This document shows positions 1-9,100 of a stretch of 35,097 nt of DNA, in pieces; within the stretch, counting starts at the first letter, position 1; the number at the start of each line of letters is the position of its first letter. The notes beneath the pieces are model-generated. The model was not told the DNA's origin. It made no database searches and saw only the letters and a program-made list of their open reading frames with translations. Made by a program: the position numbers and the translations under genes. This DNA is from Streptomyces longispororuber (GTDB lineage Bacteria; Actinomycetota; Actinomycetes; Streptomycetales; Streptomycetaceae): the NCBI RefSeq assembly GCF_024448165.1, contig NZ_JAMOLN010000104.1, positions 1-35,097 of the forward strand. The letters are read 5' to 3'.

Positions 1-156
1 CGCGTCACCGGGCGCGCGGTTACGCCTCTGTTCCCAGTCCCGGGTCCTCCGTTCGGCCGAGTTGTCCTCCACACCTGTTGCCCGTCCACGCCCACCGCAT
101 TTGACTCGTTCTTTGCGGACCCACGGACCCCGGCGTGGAGGCATGGAGGTACCACG

Positions 157-945
157 ATGCTGTCGGCCAAGAGCTTGTTCCAGGAGATCCTCGACAACGA
201 CGAGTCGTTCCGGCTGTTCTGTTCCGTCGCGGCCAGCGGCGAGTCCCAGGGCGGCTGGGAGAACGGCCGGATCGCCGCCCTGGTGCCGGAGAGCCAGCGC
301 GCGCTCGCGCCCAAGGTGGCCCGGCACGGCGCCGACGAGGACAAGCACGGACGCATCTTCAACGCCCTGCTGAAGAAGCGCGGCCTCGACCCGGTCCCCG
401 TCCCCCACGACGCCGACTACACGATGCTCCTGGAACGGCACGGCATCGGCCTCGCCCACGAGCGGCTGCGGCGCGACGAACCGCTGTCCGTGCAGGACGT
501 CGTCACGTACCTGGCGCACAGCAGGGTCACCGAGCAGCGCGCCTCGGAGCAGATGGAGCTGCTGCGCAAGCACTTCGCGAGCCATCCCGACATCGGCCGC
601 GCGGTCAAGATGATCTCCAACGACGAGGACAACCACCTCGCCTACTGCCACGAGGAACTGCTGCGCCTCGCCCACGCGGGGCACGGCCGTGCCATCCAGC
701 GGATCCTGCGCGAGTGCGCCCTCGCGGAGATCGCGGTCTACCGGGACGTCAGTCTCGCGGTCATGGACCACATGGGCCGGGTCCTCGGCTGGTCCAGGGC
801 GAAGGCGTCCCTGCTGGCCGCGGGGATCCACGCCGTGTACGCGTACGAACGGCTCGGCGGCTGGCGGCGGATGGTGTCCCTGACGATGCCGGAGCGGCGC
901 GACGCGCTGGGCGGGCCCGCGACGACGTCGGTGGAGTTCGCCTGA
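157..945 (+). CDS. Ferritin-like di-iron domain protein
   Basis: 262-aa helical protein of the ferritin-like superfamily. It shows a paired ExxH pattern typical of a di-iron four-helix bundle: E61/H64 (motif DEDKH), E126 (VTEQRASEQ) and E157/H160 (NDEDNHLAYCHEE). The fold and likely metal centre are seen in the sequence; the reaction (iron storage, oxidation or DNA protection) is not. There is no signal peptide, so it is probably cytoplasmic. The ATG is supported by GGAGG seven nt upstream. An upstream in-frame extension has no ribosome site. It converges on corA with only 12 nt between the stops, and nothing downstream is co-transcribed with it. The 156 nt upstream of the start hold no other gene that I can support. 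Confidence 0.85.
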   Translation: MLSAKSLFQEILDNDESFRLFCSVAASGESQGGWENGRIAALVPESQRALAPKVARHGADEDKHGRIFNALLKKRGLDPVPVPHDADYTMLLERHGIGLAHERLRRDEPLSVQDVVTYLAHSRVTEQRASEQMELLRKHFASHPDIGRAVKMISNDEDNHLAYCHEELLRLAHAGHGRAIQRILRECALAEIAVYRDVSLAVMDHMGRVLGWSRAKASLLAAGIHAVYAYERLGGWRRMVSLTMPERRDALGGPATTSVEFA

Positions 946-957
946 CCCGCGCGGCGG

Positions 958-1959
958 TCAGAGCCACCCGCGCCGCTTGAACAGCCGGTACAGGAACAGC
1001 TCCAGGACGGCCATCAGCAGGATCACCGCCGGGTACGACCACATCCAGTGCAGCTCGGGCATGTGGTCGAAGTTCATGCCGTAGACGCCCGCGATCATCG
1101 TGGGCACCGCGGCCATCGCGGCCCACGCGGAGATCTTCCGCATGTCGTCGTTCTGCCGCACGCTCATCTGCGCGAGGTGCGCGGAGAGGATGTCCGAGAC
1201 GAGGCGGTCGAGGCCGTCCACGGACTCGTTGACCCGCGTCAGGTGGTCGTTCACGTCGCGGAAGAACGGCTTCGCGTCCTCGTTCACGAACGGCACCGCC
1301 GACAGCCCCCACGGGCCCACGCCGGCGAGCCGGGCCAGCGGCAGGGCCAACGGTCCCGTGGCGCGCCGGAATTCGAGGATCTGCCGTTTGAACGTGTAGA
1401 TCCGCGACGCCGTGTCCCGCGAACCGCCCTGGTCCGGCGAGAACACCTCGGCCTCCAGCTCCTCCAGGTCGGTCTGCAGCTCCGCGGCGACCTCCAGGTA
1501 GTGGTCCACCGTGGCGTCGGCGACCGAGTACAGCACCGCCGTCGGCCCGTGCGCGAGGAACTCCGGATCGTCCTCCAGACGCTGTCGTACGGCCTTCAGG
1601 GGCGCGCCCTCGCCGTGCCGCACGGTCACCACGAACGAGTCGCCGAGGAACAGCATCAGCTCGCCCGTGGACACCTTGTCGCTCTTCGGCTCGTACACGA
1701 CCGGCTTGAGGACCACGAACAGCGAGTCGTCGTAGACCTCCAGCTTCGGCCGCTGGTGCGCCTTCAGGGCGTCCTCGACGGCCAGCGGGTGCAGCCCGAA
1801 CTCCTGGGCGACCTTGTCGAACTCGTCCTCGGTGGACTCGTGCAGACCGATCCACACGAACGCGTCGCCCGTCGCCCGTGCCTCGTCGAGGGCGTCGGAG
1901 AAGTCGTCGGGGCCCTCGGTACGACGCCCGTCCTTGTAGATGGCGCAGTCGACGATCAT
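958..1959 (-). CDS. corA: CorA-family magnesium/cobalt transporter
   Basis: 333-aa CorA-type divalent cation channel of the inner membrane. The long N-terminal part is acidic and soluble. The C-terminus has two membrane segments: the first ends in the signature GMN (GVYGMNF), and the second (SYPAVILLMAVLELFLY) ends in a basic tail (RLFKRRGWL), the usual CorA topology. The family imports Mg2+ and may admit Co2+ or Ni2+. The start is taken at 1959 (MIVDCAIYK) because GGGAAG lies about 10 nt upstream. An ATG at 1968 sits almost on that site, and a GTG at 1995 has no ribosome site. The gene is divergent from the phosphomutase gene, with about 60 nt between the starts. Confidence 0.92.
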   Translation of the reverse strand: MIVDCAIYKDGRRTEGPDDFSDALDEARATGDAFVWIGLHESTEDEFDKVAQEFGLHPLAVEDALKAHQRPKLEVYDDSLFVVLKPVVYEPKSDKVSTGELMLFLGDSFVVTVRHGEGAPLKAVRQRLEDDPEFLAHGPTAVLYSVADATVDHYLEVAAELQTDLEELEAEVFSPDQGGSRDTASRIYTFKRQILEFRRATGPLALPLARLAGVGPWGLSAVPFVNEDAKPFFRDVNDHLTRVNESVDGLDRLVSDILSAHLAQMSVRQNDDMRKISAWAAMAAVPTMIAGVYGMNFDHMPELHWMWSYPAVILLMAVLELFLYRLFKRRGWL

Positions 1960-2008
1960 GACTGGCATTCTTCCCAGGGGGTGGCCGGGCCGCACTTCCT
2001 CGTGCGCC

Positions 2009-2021
2009 TAGGCTGGCCCGT
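2009..2021 (+). promoter_or_regulatory. Likely leaderless promoter of the phosphomutase gene
   Basis: A TAGGCT box (2009-2014) is followed by exactly seven nt and then the ATG at 2022, with no Shine-Dalgarno between them. This is the arrangement known for leaderless actinobacterial transcripts, so transcription probably begins at or next to the A of ATG. No clear -35 hexamer is visible. Confidence 0.55.
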
Positions 2022-2708
2022 ATGCCCACGCTGATCCTCGTCCGGCACGGACGCTCCACCGCCAACACCGCGGGTCTGCTCGCCGGGTGGACCCCCGGCG
2101 TGGCCCTCGACGAGCGCGGCACCGCGCAGGCCGCGGGCCTGCCCGGGCGGCTGCGCGAGCTGCCGATCGCCGAACTCGTCACGAGCCCGCTGCAGCGCTG
2201 CCAGGAGACCGTCGCGCCGCTGCTCGCGGCCCGTCCGGGACTGACCGCGCACACCGACGACCGCATCGGCGAGTGCGACTACGGCGACTGGTCGGGCCGC
2301 AAGCTCGCCGAGCTCGCCGACGAACCCCTCATGCAGGTCGTCCAGCAGCACCCGACGGCCGCCGCGTTCCCCGGCGGCGAGTCGATGCGGCAGATGCAGC
2401 ACCGGGCCGCCGAGGCGGTGCGCGAGTGGAACGCGCGCGTGGAGCGGGAGCACGGCGCGGACGCCGTGTACGTGATGTGCTCGCACGGCGACATCATCAA
2501 GTCCCTTGTGGCGGACGCCATCGGGCTGCATCTGGACCTCTTCCAGCGGATCTCCGTAGAGCCGTGTTCCATCACGGCGATCCGTTACACCCGGCTGCGC
2601 CCCTTTCTCGTACGCCTCGGCGACACGGGGGACTTCGCGTCCCTGGCGCCGCGCGCCGAGCCCGCGGGGCCGGACGCACCCGTCGGAGGTGGCGCGGGCG
2701 CACCGTGA
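2022..2708 (+). CDS. Histidine phosphatase (MSMEG_4193-type phosphomutase family)
   Basis: 228-aa member of the histidine phosphatase (phosphoglycerate mutase-like) superfamily. The phospho-accepting motif RHG is at residues 8-10 (LILVRHGRSTAN), an acidic motif GECDYGDWSG follows, and the second catalytic histidine is in MCSHGD. It resembles the actinobacterial phosphomutase family named after MSMEG_4193, usually encoded beside DUF3090 and the SCO1664-like kinase-fold protein, as here. The physiological substrate is unknown. The C-terminal 30 residues are Pro/Gly/Ala-rich and probably disordered. It appears leaderless. The next gene begins about 100 nt downstream, and a TAGGGT box at 2722-2727 could give that gene its own promoter. 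Confidence 0.85.
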   Translation: MPTLILVRHGRSTANTAGLLAGWTPGVALDERGTAQAAGLPGRLRELPIAELVTSPLQRCQETVAPLLAARPGLTAHTDDRIGECDYGDWSGRKLAELADEPLMQVVQQHPTAAAFPGGESMRQMQHRAAEAVREWNARVEREHGADAVYVMCSHGDIIKSLVADAIGLHLDLFQRISVEPCSITAIRYTRLRPFLVRLGDTGDFASLAPRAEPAGPDAPVGGGAGAP

Positions 2709-2721
2709 TCGTCCGCCGCAG

Positions 2722-2727
2722 TAGGGT
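2722..2727 (+). promoter_or_regulatory. Candidate -10 box before the DUF3090 gene
   Basis: TAGGGT lies in the 102-nt gap between the phosphomutase gene and the DUF3090 gene, which would put a transcript start near 2734. No convincing -35 is present, so this is weak. The rest of the gap is a GC-rich hairpin-prone stretch (about 2755-2780). Confidence 0.25.
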
Positions 2728-2810
2728 GAAGCACCTGTAAGCACAGTGGGGTCCGGTCGTCGACCGGCCGGGCCCGGCCAGTCGATCCTCAGATCCCATG
2801 GAGACAGGAC

Positions 2811-3401
2811 GTGTCCCGTCAGGTGTTCCTCTACGACCCACCGGAGCGTTTCGTGGCCGGTACGGTCGGGCTCCCCGGGCGCCGCACCTTCTTCCTGCAG
2901 GCCTCGGCAGGAACGCGGGTCACCAGCGTGGCCCTGGAGAAGACCCAGGTGGCCGCGCTCGCGGAGCGCATGGACGAACTGCTCGACGAGGTGGTGCGGC
3001 GCAGCGGCGGCAACGCTCCGGTGCCCGCCATGGCGCCCACCGAGGTCGCCGACACGGCCCCCCTCGACTCGCCCGTGGACGAGGAGTTCCGGGTCGGCAC
3101 GATGGCGCTCGCCTGGGACGGCGACGAACAGCGCATGATCGTCGAGGCGCAGGCCCTCGTGGAGCTGGACGCCGACTCCGAGGAAGATCTGGCGGAAGCC
3201 GAGGAAAGGCTTCTCCAGGACGAGGAGAACGGCCCGCCGATGCTCCGCGTCCGGCTCACCGGGTCCCAGGCCCGGGCCTTCGCCAAGCGGGCCCTGGACG
3301 TCGTGAACGCGGGCCGCCCGCCGTGCCCGCTCTGCAGCCTGCCGCTCGACCCGGAGGGACACGTATGTCCGCGCCAGAACGGATACCGGCGCGGCGCGTG
3401 A
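2811..3401 (+). CDS. DUF3090 family protein
   Basis: 196-aa protein matching the actinobacterial DUF3090 family, the middle member of a conserved three-gene set with the phosphomutase before it and the SCO1664-like protein after it. The N-terminus (VFLYDPPERFVAGTVG) is characteristic. The C-terminus carries CPLC followed by HVC, which looks like a small zinc-binding knuckle. The centre is strongly acidic (EEDLAEAEERLLQDEE). Function is unknown. The start is a GTG with GGAGACAGGA upstream. The last 37 nt overlap the start of the next gene, so translational coupling is likely. Confidence 0.85.
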   Translation: MSRQVFLYDPPERFVAGTVGLPGRRTFFLQASAGTRVTSVALEKTQVAALAERMDELLDEVVRRSGGNAPVPAMAPTEVADTAPLDSPVDEEFRVGTMALAWDGDEQRMIVEAQALVELDADSEEDLAEAEERLLQDEENGPPMLRVRLTGSQARAFAKRALDVVNAGRPPCPLCSLPLDPEGHVCPRQNGYRRGA

Positions 3402-4201
3402 GCACCCGCGACCCCGAGCTCCTCGCCCGCGGCGAGCTGCACGTCAGGGGACAGATCCGCGAGGCGTCGAACGCGGTCCTGCTGTGCACCGTCAAGGACG
3501 GCGACCGCGAGGCCACCTGCGTCTACAAACCGGTGCGCGGCGAGCGCCCGCTGTGGGACTTCCCCGACGGCACGCTCGCGCAGCGCGAGGTCGCCGCGTA
3601 CGAGGTCTCCGAGGCGCTCGGCTGGGGCCTGGTGCCGCCGACCGTGCTGCGCGACGGGCCGTACGGCGAGGGCATGTGCCAGTGGTGGATCGACACGCCC
3701 GACGAGCCCTCGGACGGCGACGGGCTGCTCGCGCTCGTCGACGGCGAGGAGCCGGGCGAGGGCTGGAAGGCCATCGGGTTCGCCGAGGTGGCCGAGGGGC
3801 GCACCGCGCTGCTCGTGCACGCCGACGACCCGCGGCTGCGGCGGCTCGCGGTGCTCGACGCCGTGATCAACAACGGCGACCGCAAGGGCGGGCACCTGCT
3901 GGTCGACGAGGAGGGGCGGCTGTACGGCATCGACCACGGCGTCACCTTCAACGTCGAGGACAAGCTGCGCACGCTGCTGTGGGGCTGGGCGGGGGAGCCG
4001 CTGACCGAGGAGGCCACCGGCGCGCTGGAGGCGCTGCGGGACCGGCTGCGGGAGGGCGAGCCGCTCGCGCTGCGGCTCGGCGAGCTGATCACCGCGGCCG
4101 AGCTGGACGCCGTACGGGAGAGGGTGGCGGCCCTGCTGAAGTCCGGGCGGCACCGGGAGCCGAGCGGCGAGTGGCCGGCGATCCCGTGGCCACCCGTCTG
4201 A
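3365..4201 (+). CDS. SCO1664-family protein with kinase-like fold
   Basis: 278-aa protein of the family named after S. coelicolor SCO1664. The sequence suggests a lipid-kinase-like (PI3K/PI4K-type) ATP-binding fold: a lysine in VYKPVRGERPLWDFP near the N-terminus, a catalytic-loop-like motif NNGDRKGGH around D172, and an IDHG motif at D190 in the place of DFG. These are read directly; the phosphotransfer activity is inference, and the substrate is unknown. The ATG at 3365 follows GGAGGG by about 7 nt and lies inside the end of the DUF3090 gene. The tight overlap and the conserved trio suggest the three products act together. Confidence 0.82.
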   Translation: MSAPERIPARRVSTRDPELLARGELHVRGQIREASNAVLLCTVKDGDREATCVYKPVRGERPLWDFPDGTLAQREVAAYEVSEALGWGLVPPTVLRDGPYGEGMCQWWIDTPDEPSDGDGLLALVDGEEPGEGWKAIGFAEVAEGRTALLVHADDPRLRRLAVLDAVINNGDRKGGHLLVDEEGRLYGIDHGVTFNVEDKLRTLLWGWAGEPLTEEATGALEALRDRLREGEPLALRLGELITAAELDAVRERVAALLKSGRHREPSGEWPAIPWPPV

Positions 4202-4245
4202 GCTGCGGATTCCCGGGCCCGGGGGCGGTCGTCCGTGGGGCGGGC

Positions 4246-4258
4246 TACGTTCGAGGGC
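4246..4258 (+). promoter_or_regulatory. Likely leaderless promoter of the SRPBCC gene
   Basis: A TACGTT box at 4246-4251 is seven nt before the ATG at 4259. The GAGGG between them is too close to the ATG to act as a normal ribosome site. The spacing matches those before the phosphomutase and mshC genes. Confidence 0.45.
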
Positions 4259-4708
4259 ATGACCAAGCTGATTGTCGAGGACCGGATCGACCGCCCCGTG
4301 AAGGACGTGTTCAACACGATCGTCACGCCCGAGGGGCTGTCGAGCTTCTTCACGGCGGAGGCGTCCGCCCCCATGGTCCCGGGCACGACGGTGACCTGGC
4401 GGTTCGGGCACGTCGACGCGACGTTCGACGTGCAGATCGGCGAGATCGAGACGGATCGGCTCATCTCCTGGAGCTGGCCGGGCGGCGACGTCACCATCGA
4501 GCTGGCCGCTCTTGAGGCGTCCGGAGCCGCCACCCGGCTGACGATCACCGAGCAGCCGATGCCGGAGGGGACCGAGGGCGCGGCCCGGGCGGTCGGGCAG
4601 ACGCAGGGCTGGACGTACTTCGTGTGCGGCCTGCGCGCCCATCTGGTGCACGGCATCCGCCACTTCGGCCTCTCCGACTCCATCCGCGCGACCGTCGTCG
4701 ATGCCTAG
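4259..4708 (+). CDS. SRPBCC (START/AHSA1-like) domain protein
   Basis: 149-aa protein of the SRPBCC superfamily, AHSA1-like branch. It opens with the typical strand-helix pattern (KLIVEDRIDRPVKDVFNTIVTPEGLSSFF), continues with beta strands (WRFGHVDATFDVQIGEI) and ends with the long C-terminal helix (WTYFVCGLRAHLVHGIRHF). The fold makes a hydrophobic ligand cavity, but no specific ligand can be inferred. The start is set by the TACGTT box seven nt upstream; an in-frame GTG at 4235 has no better support. It sits between the conserved trio and mshC. The 92 nt after it belong to the mshC promoter. Confidence 0.8.
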   Translation: MTKLIVEDRIDRPVKDVFNTIVTPEGLSSFFTAEASAPMVPGTTVTWRFGHVDATFDVQIGEIETDRLISWSWPGGDVTIELAALEASGAATRLTITEQPMPEGTEGAARAVGQTQGWTYFVCGLRAHLVHGIRHFGLSDSIRATVVDA

Positions 4709-4765
4709 CGGCCCCCGCCGGGCGGGCGCAAGAGCGCCTCGTCGGCCATCGGACCCGGTCCGGTT

Positions 4766-4800
4766 CGTATACGGACGCAGCGTCCGGTTAGGCTCATGAC
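4766..4800 (+). promoter_or_regulatory. mshC promoter with inverted repeats
   Basis: TAGGCT (4789-4794) lies six nt before the mshC ATG and suggests a leaderless transcript. Immediately upstream are a palindrome CGTATACG (4766-4773) and a perfect 6-bp inverted repeat GGACGC-A-GCGTCC (4773-4785). Both sit where a repressor or activator would touch the -35 to -10 region. The binding protein is unknown. Confidence 0.45.
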
Positions 4801-6030
4801 ATGCATGCCTGGCCCGCTTCTGAGGTCCCCGCCCTGCCTGGCAAGGGCCGCGACCTGAGGATCCACGACACCTCGACCGATGGGCTCGTCACCCTTGCCC
4901 CTGGTCCCGTCGCCCGTATCTACGTGTGCGGCATCACGCCGTACGACGCGACCCACATGGGTCACGCGGCGACCTACAACGCGTTCGACCTCGTGCAACG
5001 CGTGTGGCTCGACACCAAGCGGCAGGTCCACTACGTCCAGAACGTGACGGACGTCGACGACCCCCTGCTGGAGCGGGCCGTGCGCGACGGCATCGACTGG
5101 GAGGGCCTCGCCGAGCGCGAGACCGCCCTGTTCCGCGAGGACATGACCGCCCTGCGGATGCTGCCGCCGCAGCACTACATAGGCGCCGTCGAGGCGATAC
5201 CCGGCATCGTGCCGCTCGTCGAGCGGCTCCGTGACACGGGTGCCGCCTACGAGCTCGACGGCGACATCTACTTCTCCGTCGAGGCCGACCCGCACTTCGG
5301 GTCCGTCTCGAACCTCGACGCCGCGGCGATGCGGCTGCTCTCCGCCGAGCGCGGTGGCGACCCGGACCGTCCGGGCAAGAAGAACACGCTCGACCCGATG
5401 CTGTGGATGGCCGCCCGCGAGGGCGAGCCGAGCTGGGACGGCGGCTCGCTGGGCCAGGGCCGCCCCGGCTGGCACATCGAGTGCGTGGCCATCGCCCTCG
5501 ACCACCTCGGCATGGGCTTCGACGTCCAGGGCGGGGGATCGGATCTGGCCTTCCCGCACCACGAGATGGGCGCCTCCCACGCGCAGACGCTGACCGGCGA
5601 GTTCCCGATGGCCAAGGCGTACGTGCACGCCGGGATGGTCGCGCTCGACGGCGAGAAGATGTCCAAGTCCAAGGGGAACCTCGTCTTCGTGTCGCAGCTG
5701 CGGCGCGACGGCGTCGACCCGGCCGCGATCCGGCTCGCGCTCCTCGCCCACCACTACCGGGCCGACTGGGAGTGGACGGACCAGGTGCTCGCGGACGCCG
5801 TGGCCCGGCTCGGCCGGTGGCGTGCCGCCGTGTCCCGGCCGGACGGACCTCCCGCCGAGGGCCTGGTCGAGGAGATCCGCGCGGCGCTCTCGAACGACCT
5901 GGACGCGCCCGCCGCACTGGCGGCCGTCGATCGCTGGGCCGAGGCGCAGGCCGCCGACGGCGGGTCGGACGAGGGGGCGCCCGGTGTGGTGTCCCGTGCG
6001 GTGGACGCTCTGCTGGGGGTCGCGCTCTAG
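4801..6030 (+). CDS. mshC: L-cysteine:GlcN-inositol ligase MshC (mycothiol biosynthesis)
   Basis: 409-aa ligase of the cysteinyl-tRNA synthetase-like family. It joins cysteine to glucosaminyl-inositol, an ATP-dependent step in mycothiol synthesis in the cytoplasm. Visible motifs are the Zn-binding cysteine in YVCGITPYD, the HIGH-type HMGH, the second Zn-ligand region (GWHIECVAIALDHLG and DLAFPHHE), and KMSKSKGN. The length and the N-terminus (MHAWPASEVPALPGKG) fit Streptomyces MshC. It is shorter than a true CysS, since it lacks the tRNA anticodon-binding part. It appears leaderless. A strong hairpin terminator follows the stop. Confidence 0.95.
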   Translation: MHAWPASEVPALPGKGRDLRIHDTSTDGLVTLAPGPVARIYVCGITPYDATHMGHAATYNAFDLVQRVWLDTKRQVHYVQNVTDVDDPLLERAVRDGIDWEGLAERETALFREDMTALRMLPPQHYIGAVEAIPGIVPLVERLRDTGAAYELDGDIYFSVEADPHFGSVSNLDAAAMRLLSAERGGDPDRPGKKNTLDPMLWMAAREGEPSWDGGSLGQGRPGWHIECVAIALDHLGMGFDVQGGGSDLAFPHHEMGASHAQTLTGEFPMAKAYVHAGMVALDGEKMSKSKGNLVFVSQLRRDGVDPAAIRLALLAHHYRADWEWTDQVLADAVARLGRWRAAVSRPDGPPAEGLVEEIRAALSNDLDAPAALAAVDRWAEAQAADGGSDEGAPGVVSRAVDALLGVAL

Positions 6031-6042
6031 TTCCCGGCCGCG

Positions 6043-6125
6043 AACAGCCCCTTCGGTGGGAGGAGTCGAGGGCGCGGGGCTCTGCCCCGGCCCTCGCTCC
6101 TCAATCGCCGGAGGGGCTGTTTTTT
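6043..6125 (+). terminator. Large hairpin terminator after mshC
   Basis: A long stem-loop pairs 6043-6056 with 6108-6121 (14 bp, one G-U). An inner stem formed by the AGGAG/CGAGGG and CCCTCG/CTCCT arms closes on a GGGGC-TCT-GCCCC tip, and a six-T run (6120-6125) follows. The right arm (TCAATCGCCGGAGGGGCTG) is of the type found after many Streptomyces genes, so this is also a dispersed intergenic repeat. Confidence 0.8.
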
Positions 6126-6184
6126 GTGGCTGCTGTTGTTCTCGCCCTCTAGTCCCGTGCTCGTTTCTGCGCTAAACAACGGCC

Positions 6185-9100
6185 ATGCAATCAGCATCGA
6201 GCACGCGCAGACGTCTCAGATCTCTGGTCGCCGTCGCCGCCTTCGGCCTCCTCGCCGCCTTCGCCGGGCCGGGCGCCTCCGCCGAGGCCGCCGACGACCC
6301 CGGCACCGTCGGTGACGTCACCGGCTTCCACCCGGACGGATCCCGCTACACCTTCGACGCGGGCGCCGCGGGCGCCCGGGTCAGCTTCGTGGGGGCCGAG
6401 ACCTTCCGGATCGAACTCGCCCCCGACGGGCGGTTCACCGACCCGGCCGGCGACGCCATCGTCCTGCCGCAGGGCAAGGCGCCCGCCACCCACTGGCGGG
6501 AGAAGGACGACCGGTACGAGCTGAGCAGCGCGAAGGTCACGCTGCGGGCCTACAAGTCACCGCTGCGGTTCGCCCTCTACCGCAACGACGGGACCCAGCT
6601 CTGGTCCGAGAGCGCCCCGCTCAGCTGGACCGCCGACTCCACCACCCAGACCCTCGCCCGCGGCGCCGGCGAGCAGTTCTACGGCGTCGGCATGCAGAAC
6701 GGGCGCGGCAACACCAGCCTGCGCGACAAGACCGTCGAGGCCGAGGTCGACTACAACTGGGACGACGGGGGCCACCCCAACTCCGTGCCCTTCTACCTCT
6801 CCTCGGCCGGCTACGGCGTCTTCCGGAACACCTTCGCGCCCAACACGTACACCTTCGGCGAGCCCGTCACCGCCGCCGCCAAGGAGCGCCGCTTCGACGC
6901 CTACTACTTCGCGGGCAGCGGCAAGGACAGCGCCAAGGACGTCATCGGCCAGTACACGAAGCTGACCGGGAAGCCGTTCCTGCCGCCGATCTACGGGCTG
7001 GAGATCGGGGACGCCGACTGCTACCTGCACAACGCCAACCGCGGCGAACGGCACACCCTCGACGCCGTCAAGATCGCCGACCAGTACGTCGAGAACGACA
7101 TGCCGCTCGGCTGGAAGCTGGTCAACGACGGCTACGGCTGCGGGTACGAGGACCTCGCCGAGACCGCGCAGGGCCTGCAGAAGAACAAGACGCAGCTCGG
7201 CCTGTGGACCGAGGACGGCATCGACAAGATCGCCGACCAGGTGAAGGCGGGACAGCGCGTCGCCAAGCTCGACGTCGCCTGGGTCGGCGCGGGTTACAAG
7301 TTCGCGCTCGACGGCTGCAAGGCCGCCTACCAGGGCATCGAGGACAACTCCGACGCCCGCGGCTACACCTGGGCCCCCGAGAGCTGGGCCGGCGCGCAGC
7401 GCTGCGGTGTCCAGTGGTCGGGCGACCAGTCCGGGTCGTGGGACTACATCCGCTGGCAGATCCCCACGTACGCGGGCGCCACGATGTCCGGGCTCGCGTA
7501 CACCACCGGTGACGTCGACGGCATCTTCGGCGGCAGCCCCAAGACGTACGTGCGCGACCTGCAGTGGAAGTCGCTGCTGCCCGTCACGATGACGATGGAC
7601 GGCTGGGCGGCCAGCGACAAGCAGCCGTTCCGCCAGGGCAAGCCGTACACCGACATCAACCGGAAGTACTTGAAGCTGCACGAGTCGCTGCTGCCGTACT
7701 TCTACTCGTACGCGCACGAGGCGACGAAGACGGGCGTGGGCGCCGTGCGACCGCTCGCCCTCGAATACCCGGACGACCCCAAGGCCGCGACCGGCGCCGC
7801 CACGTACGAGTTCCTGACCGGCGAGGACTTCCTGGTCGCGCCCGTCTACCAGGACTCCGCCGTGCGCGACGGCATCTACCTGCCGAAGGGCACCTGGACC
7901 GACTACTGGACCGGACGCGTCTACCAGGGGCCGACCACGATCGACGGCTACAGCGCACCGCTCGACACGCTCCCGCTGTTCGTGAGGGGCGGCGCCGCCG
8001 TGCCGATGTGGCCCGGCATCCGCTCCTACACCGACCGCGACGCCCACGCCCCGGTCGCCTGGGACGTCTACCCGCAGGGCTCCTCGTCCTTCCAGCTGTA
8101 CGAGGACGACGGCGTCACCCGCGCCCACCGCGACGGCGCCTACGCCACCCAGCGCGCCGAGGTCACCGCCCCGAAGGCCGGAGCGGGCGACGTCCGCGTG
8201 CGGATCGGCGCGAGCGAGGGGACGTACCGGGGGAAGCAGAGCGCCCGGCCCTACGCGTTCACCGTGCACACCGCCGACGCGCCGAGCCGGGTCGAGCTGG
8301 ACGGCCGGAAGCTGACCCGGCACGCGTCCAGGAGCGCGTACGAAGCGGCCGGCAGCGGCTGGTTCTACGACCGTGACGAGCGCGGCGGCGTCGTGCTCGT
8401 GAAGACGGGCGAACGGTCCACGGAGCGGGCCTTCACCCTCGACCTCCGCGACACCTCCGCCGTCGGCGGTGCCGTGCCGGGCGCGGCCGCGACCGTGGCG
8501 GCGCCCGCGGGGCAGGAGCTGGGCGCCGGTACGCCCGGCAAGGTCGCCGTCGACGTCACCGCCGGCGGCAAGGACGCCACGGACGTCTCCGTCGCCCTGG
8601 ACGCCGCTGACGTCCCGGACGGCTGGACGGCGGGGGAGCCCGTCTCCGTCGACCGGATCCCGGCCGGTGCCACGCGCCGCGTCGAGCTCGACGTGACCCC
8701 GGCGAAGGACGCGACCGCCGGGGAGCAGGCCCTCACCGCCACCGCCCGGTACACGGCCGCGGGCCAACAGCGCACCACGCAGGGCCGGTTCGCGCTCACG
8801 GTGATGCCGCCCGCCCCGGCCGGCGGCACCTGGGCGAGCGACCTGGTGTGGCTGCGGTCGACGAACGGCTACGGGCCCGCCGAACGCGACCGCAGCAACG
8901 GCGAGTCCGGCGCCACCGACGGACACCCCCTGACCCTCGCGGGGAAGACCTACGAGAAGGGCGTCGGCGTGCACGCCGACTCCGACATCGAGGTCTACCT
9001 CGGGGGCCGGTGCACGAAGCTGACCGCCGACGTCGGGATCGACGACGAGATCAACGGGTACGGGGAGGTCGCCTTCTCCGTCGAGGCCGACGGCGAGGTG

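Noticed and set aside
62..373. A short open frame overlapping the ferritin-like gene start
   Set aside because: Arg/Ser/Pro-rich composition, no ribosome site, and it overlaps the real gene in another frame.
4801..6030. Cysteinyl-tRNA synthetase (CysS)
   Set aside because: It lacks the C-terminal anticodon-binding part, and its N-terminus and neighbours match MshC.
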